64,000 nucleotides of DNA from Mytilus galloprovincialis (lineage: Eukaryota; Mollusca; Bivalvia; Mytilida; Mytilidae). Location of the stretch: positions 11,594,101 to 11,658,100 of the forward strand of contig NC_134845.1 in assembly GCF_965363235.1 (NCBI RefSeq), given 5' to 3'. The notes beneath the pieces were generated by a model. The model worked only from the letters and a program-made list of their open reading frames with translations. It searched no databases and was not told the origin of the DNA. Position numbers and translations under genes: made by a program. Positions 58,501 through 64,000 of the stretch are shown piece after piece. Position 1 is the stretch's first letter; the number at the start of each line of letters is the position of its first letter.

Positions 58501-60374
58501 AAAAGGAGGGATAAACCTTTCTTATTCATCAGGGGTCTCGTTTGCTAAGAATAAGTAGTTCTTCTACTGTTATCACTAGTAGGTCAGCACTGAGGGTTTG
58601 AGGACGAACTCCGCCAACATTAATTGATTAAAAACTATCAATTTTCCTATCAAAGGTGTGTGGTTGTCTTCGGGCACTCTGGCTACCTCTTCCAATAAAA
58701 ACTAAGCGTCACGAACTAGCCAAAATGTGGCGCTTAAAGGTGACGTGAAAATACCAACAATCGATCTATCAAGTTTTATTTTCTATTATAAAACTACAGT
58801 ACAATGTTTGTACAAGGTGTTTTAATAATTTTATCAACTTGTTTTGTTACTTCGAGTCAGATGGTCGATTCGTTTTTTATTTGGGAAAGGGGGGAGCGAA
58901 TAGGTTGTTCATCCTTGAACTGGAAAACGTAACATTTTTAGTCTCGCTACAATCGTTGATATTTTATAGAAAACATAGGGACACCCCTTTCAGAATCCAG
59001 GAAACGTCCCTAAAGGTAAGAATATATTTGAACTATGCAGTATATCTGAGGTAGTTAATGCACATCTTAGCTGTGCATAATTCAGATTATAGCACAGTAA
59101 GAACAAACATATTTTACCAATGTCATGTTTATATATAAATACTTTTGGCTAAGAGAGCGACAATCCGATTAAATTCACTAAAACCGACATATATGAAAGC
59201 CAAAGCAGGCAGAAATATCGGACTGACCTAGATGAAAACAAATCTGAATCTATCCTAAGTTTAAATTACATTATTATAAATGAATTGTATTTATAATTCA
59301 AATTTTTGCATTCTAATTGAATCTTGAAAACAATATTTTCTAAAAATATTTCTAGTAATTAATTTACGGTTGTGCATGTAGTTAGCTTTTCTATTTTTTT
59401 AATAGCATGCTTCTTATTTCTGTGATTAACATTATGAAAAGTTGAATGGTAAATACAAAGAGTTACATTCTATGCCTAAATTTACAAATAGTTACCTTGC
59501 TTCTATGCCTGAATTTACAACACTCACAGCACCATTTCTGTTCAGAGTGTATAGTGCAGAGTTGCATCTCAGTCCAACTTCCGGAGTGAAGAAAAACTTC
59601 TCACTTTCGTACCACTGGCCGAGATACTAAAACAATAAATATGTCCCTTGTTTATAAGTTCTGTACAATTGGTTGTGGATATAGACAAATTTTAACTGAG
59701 CTGTTTAAGTTTTTGTTCTTTCGTCTTGACTAACTTATTACTTGAAGTTCAACCCGATCTTCCTAATATATGTGTGTACTGTTTATACGATTGTTCTTTT
59801 ACAAACTATAAATAATACTTCTTGACAAAAAGTGCCCTTAATAGAATTCTAGATGAAAAACTGATCTGTGAATATATTCTTTTACAATGTACGTTTAACG
59901 GTATAATAATTTATTTTGTTATGAATAAATTAAAACTCAACTAGATGTTATTTAATACACATAAATGCTTTTCGATTATTCATTTTTTGTTTTTTTTTGT
60001 TTTTTGTACAGGCCGTTTGGTTTCATGCACGTTTGAATTTTTTTACATTTGTCATATTTAGCTTACAATGCGGTATTGGTATTGCTCTCTGTGGAATTAT
60101 GTCATTGAATCTTGAGGGAGGGTTGTCCAATTGGCAATGATACCACCTCTTCTAATTTTTATACTCATACCACATATTTTTTTATACATGTATTTTAGCT
60201 ATTCAAACGAGCTGAAGGGAAAATATATTTGAAAAATTGACTTACCCTGTTTAAATCAAAGTCAGGTTGTGTACGAACATTCGGGCATACTCCTGGGCGT
60301 GTTACCTGTCCAAATATAGGTACCAGGAAACATAGAAGGCATAATATTTTAAAAATGAAATTAAAATCGACCAT
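52325..60374 (-). CDS. Secreted apolipoprotein D-like lipocalin (five exons, 216 aa)
   Basis: Coding exons on the minus strand are 60374-60246, 59626-59496, 56806-56721, 53775-53683 and 52536-52325, joining in frame (phases 0, 2, 1, 1) with GT/AG at every junction. The product has a hydrophobic signal peptide (1-22, KILCLLCFLVPIFG), the lipocalin start PDFDLNRYLGQWYE with GxW at 46-48, a mid-barrel DTDYESYSVVYSC (126-138) and a C-terminal helix region (residues 151-174). Mature cysteines 30, 64, 138 and 189 fit the two ApoD disulfides (30-138 and 64-189). Lipocalins carry small hydrophobic ligands outside the cell; the ligand here is unknown. Residues 190-216 are unusually Pro-rich. Start chosen at the ATG in an AAAGATGG context. 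The split was worked out by hand and transcripts could adjust it. Confidence 0.85.
53683..53775 (-). CDS. Lipocalin exon 4
   Basis: After CACATTCAG, encodes TPPGQYWVLDTDYESYSVVY and SCRQDDFQKI, then donor GTAAAT (phase 1). Contains the DxDYxxYxVVYSC signature with Cys138. Confidence 0.85.
53868..54003 (+). repeat. GGTCGGGTTGTTGTCTC-family repeat, lipocalin intron 3
   Basis: CCTCCGGGCACCGGATTTCT, TTGAAGACCCATTGGTATCC, TTGGTCGGGTTGTTGTCTTT. It lies about 90 bases upstream of exon 4. Confidence 0.75.
54080..54820. repeat. 39-bp minisatellite in lipocalin intron 3
   Basis: Diverged units close to CGTATACTCCGTAACATGAA followed by AGCCCGTATACATCATA repeat with a 39-bp period. A short retroelement tail interrupts it at 54186-54240. 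One unit continues after the transposon at 54822-55714 (CGTATACTCCGTGTCATAGA), so the transposon landed inside the array. Confidence 0.8.
54186..54240 (-). mobile_element. Very short retroelement tail inserted in the 39-bp satellite
   Basis: AAAGTCAAATCACAAAAATACTGAACTCCAAGG: only the last 50 or so bases of the 50557-type element, splitting the minisatellite. Confidence 0.5.
54822..55714. mobile_element. 893-bp TA-flanked TIR element inside the 39-bp satellite
   Basis: Left end CTGTGAAATTACTTT and right end AAAGTACTTTCACAG are inverted repeats, with TA on both sides (54820-54821 and 55715-55716). Subterminal TTCGTGG and CCACGAATTT motifs match the element in copy B exon 1. No transposase is seen. 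A second element is nested inside it at 54957. Confidence 0.8.
54957..55065. mobile_element. 109-bp palindromic MITE nested in the 893-bp element
   Basis: Two arms of about 46 bases (starting GTCCAAATAACTATGACGTC; the other arm is its complement with one or two changes) surround a 16-base loop. TA lies on both sides (54955-54956 and 55066-55067). It would fold into a long hairpin. Confidence 0.8.
55743..55930 (-). mobile_element. tRNA-derived SINE-like element
   Basis: The minus strand carries an A-box-like TGGTCTAGCGCGCCGG and a B-box-like GGGTTCGAATCTC about 65 bases on, followed by a non-tRNA body (AAATATTTGTGAAAGC) and a terminal (TA)n. This matches SINE architecture more than a functional tRNA, since the arms do not make a clean cloverleaf. 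In lipocalin intron 3. Confidence 0.55.
56231..56390. repeat. 21-bp minisatellite in lipocalin intron 3
   Basis: About seven units of CACATCATATAATGACAAGTG or CACATCATATAAAGGTAAATG, partly alternating, which makes a 42-bp higher-order unit. Confidence 0.8.
56721..56806 (-). CDS. Lipocalin exon 3
   Basis: After TTTTTTGCAG, encodes TGMVRSVTGTAISTSAIEPG and RLVVTFTP, then donor GTAAGT (phase 1). Resembles ApoD barrel strands C-E. Confidence 0.8.
57060..59490. other. Lipocalin intron 2 sequence
   Basis: Inside the intron between exons 2 and 3. AT-rich, with no coding similarity. The minus-strand frame at 57550-57966 is Phe/Leu-rich low-complexity sequence and not supported. Confidence 0.5.
59496..59626 (-). 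CDS. Lipocalin exon 2: GxW strand and first barrel strands
   Basis: After TGTTTTAG, encodes YLGQWYESEKFFFTPEVG, LRCNSALYTLNRNGAVSVV and NSGIEA, then donor GTAACT (phase 2). Confidence 0.85.
60040..60190 (-). repeat. CACCGTACGG-family end fragment, lipocalin intron 1
   Basis: GTTGTCCAATTGGCAATGAT then ACCACCTCTTCTAATTTTTA: the inverted start of the family. Confidence 0.55.
60246..60374 (-). CDS. Lipocalin exon 1: signal peptide and N-terminus
   Basis: Encodes MVDFNFIFKILCLLCFLV, PIFGQ, then RPGVCPNVRTQPDFDLNR, ending AACAGG before donor GTAAGT (phase 0). Upstream in-frame codons exist but contain no ATG. Confidence 0.85.
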
Positions 60375-60727
60375 CTTTGAAAGAACTGCCGTGTTCACCT
60401 TTTCTTATATGTCAATGCATTGGGTTAGAGTTTACTTGAACTACGTTTACAAATATAACCTATCTAACAGTAATAAAGTGATAGTGTACCTTTGAATAAT
60501 ACATAAAACGTCAATCATGCTCTGTAAAAAAAAACATTGACAAGATTCATTTATAACTTTTGTTGGTTTGATTAGTTTTGACTCATCTGTCAAATCGTTC
60601 TTTTTTCCATTCAATTTCACACAAAGAACGACAGAAGTTAAAGAACTACATGTGTTAAATGCAGTTATATCAACCCTTTTTACACAATTAAATGTGATGG
60701 ATATTTGTCACATTATATAAACTTAAT

Positions 60728-60905
60728 TAGTTATCAAAGGTACGAGGATTATAATTTAGTATGCCAGACGCGCGCGTTTCGTCTACATAAGACTCATCAG
60801 TGATGTCATATAAAAATATTTATAAAGCCAAACAAGTACAAAGTCGAGCATTGAGGATCCAAAATTCCAAAAAGTTGTGCCAAATACGGCTAAGGTATTA
60901 AGTCT
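60728..60905 (+). repeat. GGTACCAGGATTATAAT-family repeat upstream of lipocalin
   Basis: AGTTATCAAAGGTACGAGGA, CCAGACGCGCGCGTTTCGTC, AAAAGTTGTGCCAAATACGG. Confidence 0.75.
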
Positions 60906-63025
60906 TAAGGCTGTCCTTGAATTTACGAATAAAAATACTAAGTGGCCAAATTTTTTTTATGTCAACCTGTAAATCAAATATATGTGTAGGAAATTCCCAG
61001 CCATCCAAATTGGACATGTTTATCTTCAAAACCTGTGTTTGGAAGCCTTTTAACAAAATTACCAGCGAGATACAAACATTACTTTATGTAGTTCCCCATT
61101 AAGATGGGTACATATTTACATTATTGATTGGTTTGTACTCGAATATCAGCACGTTCTTAAGGTAGGTCGCCAGAATGATGGACTTTTAACTGCCACTGGA
61201 AAATTCGTTATGTCTAATAAGGGCTAAGATTTTATTAGGCCACATGTTAACCCCAATAAGAGAGGTTTCTTTTCCCCCCTGAATTCTTCGTGTGTTTTAG
61301 TGGGTTTTTTTTGTCTGACACAGTTTTTTATTTATGCTTCAAACTTCATGCACTTACTGTAAAACTGAAAAAAAAATGTTTAAATACACAAGTGAAGTTT
61401 TGCAAAAATATTTTGCGGTAATATTCATGATAATATCTTGCAACATTATATCGTTTAAAGCACGCGTCATCTATTTTATCCACAAACTATAGGTAAAATG
61501 ACCATATTGGACATGTTTATGGCATTGGTGTGATAAAGCAAATGACCACTCTGTAGTTAAATGTTCATAATATATCAATCTGTAGTGTCAATTTGGCAAT
61601 AAAATTAACATAATTTAGAATGTCCTGATTGAATAATTTTACTCTTTTTGCATATCAGGGGTCACATTAATGCCTTCTTTTGAGAGGTAAAAGCATTATC
61701 TTTACGATAAATACCGAAATAATACAATAAAATTATTATTAACGTCATGCAAAGCGTTCTTTTACCATTGTTATCAACGCGTCAAAATAGCTATATGTTT
61801 ACGCTTTAATAGACTAAAGACATACCTGTTCATATGATATATGAAGGTAAGGATCATATGATTCTCAATAACCGTATAGTGGTTCTGACACTGACCTTGA
61901 AATATTCTTAAATGCAGTTTTTTTTCTAAAACTATATAAGTTAGCAGTGACGGTGTCTTTATTCAGCTTTTGTGTAGGCAGAGACATCTTTCTTGTTTAC
62001 TTTGTCTTTCTGTTGTATTAACCAAGTAAATTTGACATCATGGGAAGTAAACCTCAGTTTTCTTGTGATGTAGAAATAAGATGATTGGCAAATACAAGTC
62101 CTTATTTCGCAGATTACAACTGACTAGGAATATTGCAGTGGAATTATGTACATTAACCTGAAATACTTATTTCGAATTTTCACATTATGTAACACTGTTA
62201 GTTATTCATTTTCAATTAAGGGTATACGATACAGTTACAGGGGAGCTAATGACATTGGTAATGTAAATGTTATTTTCGCAACGTCAAACTGTGCCATACC
62301 GGAGAAAGGTGCATTTTTGTACTTTTTTTAACTTGAAAATGAGTTCACGTTTAAATGATTACGCATGAAGATTATTAATTTTGTACTAATTTTTAATAAA
62401 ATAGTCAACAATGCATTTTTTCTTAATTTGATAAATTCATATACAACAAGAAATGGCGTTTTTTTTTCTTAATTTATGAACGTTTGATACATAAGAGGTA
62501 TTTCTTAAACAAAATACATAAATTGGACGTGAACATAAACTGCAACCGGAATTGATTGTGGGACAATGAACTTAAAGTTCGTATACTGCAGTAAGAAACT
62601 AGAATGGTTGAACAATAAATTGAAGGTACGCATGTTGCAAAGTAGTAGATCTATGGAGAAAAATGTGTTTTCCGGGAGTTGAAACCTCCTTATTAAACTA
62701 TCACTGCATTTGAATAGTGACTTATGGTGGGAACCCATGCCCTTCCCAGTTTTCTCCCGGGTTGGGAACCATCTTTTAAAACTGACTGGATCCCCCTCAT
62801 AAGTCGATCTTCCAATGGATAGAAAAAAGTCCTTGTGTAAATATTTCTAAACAACAACTCGAACTTTAATTTGAAATTTAACTCAATGGATAGCAATATG
62901 CTCAATCAATGCATATTAAACAAACGTCATATATGAAAGTCGGTTTAAAAATAGAACATATTTTTTTCCGAAATGGTCGCGTGTTTTTACATAATCAAGT
63001 AAATTCTCAATTTTATGATAACCAC
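60906..63025. other. Upstream of lipocalin, no recognised gene
   Basis: AT-rich sequence with short open frames only. I see no conserved coding motif, RNA gene or named repeat. Confidence 0.4.
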
Positions 63026-63163
63026 ATTAAAAAATGACATGACCATATTAAATACTGAAACAAAAACATCATTTAATGTAAAATCGTCAAATTTTGAAAC
63101 ATTATTATGTAATATTAAAGCCAAATAAAGAATTGACAAATCATCATTACAAAATAACAAAAC

Positions 63164-63445
63164 CACATCATGTAATGAAACAGCTACATTACGTTAAGTC
63201 ACATACATCATGTAATGAAACAACTACATTACGTTTAGTCACATACATCATGTAATGAAACAACTACATTACGTTTAGTCACATACATCATGTAATGAAA
63301 CAACTACATTACGTTTAGTCACAATACATCATGTAATGAAACAACTACATTACGTTTAGTCACATACATCATGTAATGAAACAACTACATTACGTTTAGT
63401 CACAATACATCATGTAATGAAACAACTACATTACGTTTAGTCACA
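63164..63445. repeat. 40-bp tandem satellite, seven near-identical units
   Basis: Units run ACATCATGTAATGAAACAAC then TACATTACGTTTAGTCACAT; two are 41 bp. Each unit has two related half-units with partial inverted symmetry (TGTAATG and CATTACG). Degenerate half-units of about 20 bp extend from about 63026 to 63720. Confidence 0.9.
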
Positions 63446-64000
63446 TACATCAAGTGATGTTAAAACCACATTGAATAATGACACAACCACATTAAATAAT
63501 GGTGAATCAAAGCCGAGTAATGACAAAACTATATTAAGTAATGATAAAACTATATCAAGTCAATATGAAACTATATCGTTTAACATCGAAATATCATTAA
63601 GTTATGACTATTCCATAGTTAGTTATATCGAAACATGATAACGTCATGTCAACACCATAAATATGTAAAGACACAATATCATTTAGTAATAATAAAACCA
63701 TATTACGTTATATCACATAAGACAACTTTAATGGTTATGTTCGGCAATAATATACACATGTACATGTATATCTAATTTAGAAATATTGCTAAATAAAACC
63801 TTCAGATAAAGTTATTGTTCTGACTGAACGTATCAGTAATGTCCTAACCAAAGGATTCAAAACACCTATTTTTTTTTCAAAATAGTTCGTATTTTGTGTA
63901 CGATATCATATAACTGATCAATCATTTATAAATTATTGTATTCAAATTCGTACACATAAGTAATCTATTAAAATATAAAATCTGCAAATGATATTGACCT

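Noticed and set aside
60375-60398. Earlier lipocalin start giving eight more residues
   Set aside because: The upstream codon is GTG; ATG at 60374 has a good context and directly begins the signal peptide.
63164-63445. CRISPR-like array of 40-bp repeats
   Set aside because: No unique spacers between repeats and the genome is eukaryotic; it is a simple tandem satellite.

Overview
The window is eukaryotic and A+T-rich. It has long introns, few coding bases and a dense load of short interspersed repeats. Several of these repeats (the GTCACCGTACGGCCTTC family, the GGTACCAGGATTATAAT family and the GGTCGGGTTGTTGTCTC family) I recognise from memory as highly abundant in marine mussels (Mytilus). 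Together with the gene content this suggests a mytilid bivalve. That assignment is inference; I could not search a database.

Region 1 (about 1.4-45.7 kb, + strand) is a tandem array of three copies of one four-exon gene. The gene encodes a membrane-anchored F-type (fucose-binding) lectin: signal peptide exon, two exons that together make one F-type lectin domain, a short Thr-rich stalk, then a last exon with a CxCPC motif, a predicted coiled coil, one transmembrane helix and a short basic cytoplasmic tail. Copy A (2125-8964) and copy C (33214-42475) splice in silico into open frames of 307 and 301 codons, with the same exon phases and identical lengths for exons 1-3. Copy B (16263-26345) is a decayed copy. 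An 844-bp TA-flanked transposon sits inside its signal-peptide exon, exon 3 has a one-base deletion, exon 2 has lost the Asp-Leu of the WWTVDLG motif, and the last exon is replaced by the 3' end of a retroelement. B also carries a five-unit 51-bp expansion of the stalk that A and C have only once. The flanks and 3' spacers of the three copies are also related, so whole 13-17 kb units were duplicated.

Region 2 (about 45.7-47.1 kb) holds one Tc1-like DNA transposon with recognisable terminal repeats, TA target duplications and an open DD34E transposase frame. From 47.1 to 52.2 kb I see no gene, only repeat fragments and unassigned AT-rich DNA.

Region 3 (52.3-60.4 kb, - strand) is a five-exon secreted lipocalin of the apolipoprotein D type. 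It has a signal peptide, the GxW motif, four cysteines in the ApoD arrangement and an unusual Pro-rich C-terminus. Its third intron contains two minisatellites, a tRNA-derived SINE-like element, and a TA-type transposon that was itself hit by a 109-bp palindromic MITE.

Region 4 (60.4-64 kb) lies upstream of the lipocalin and has no recognised gene. It ends in a 40-bp tandem satellite (63.16-63.45 kb). The lectin genes probably act at the cell surface in glycan recognition, and the lipocalin outside the cell as a carrier of small hydrophobic ligands. I see no evidence that the two are functionally linked.
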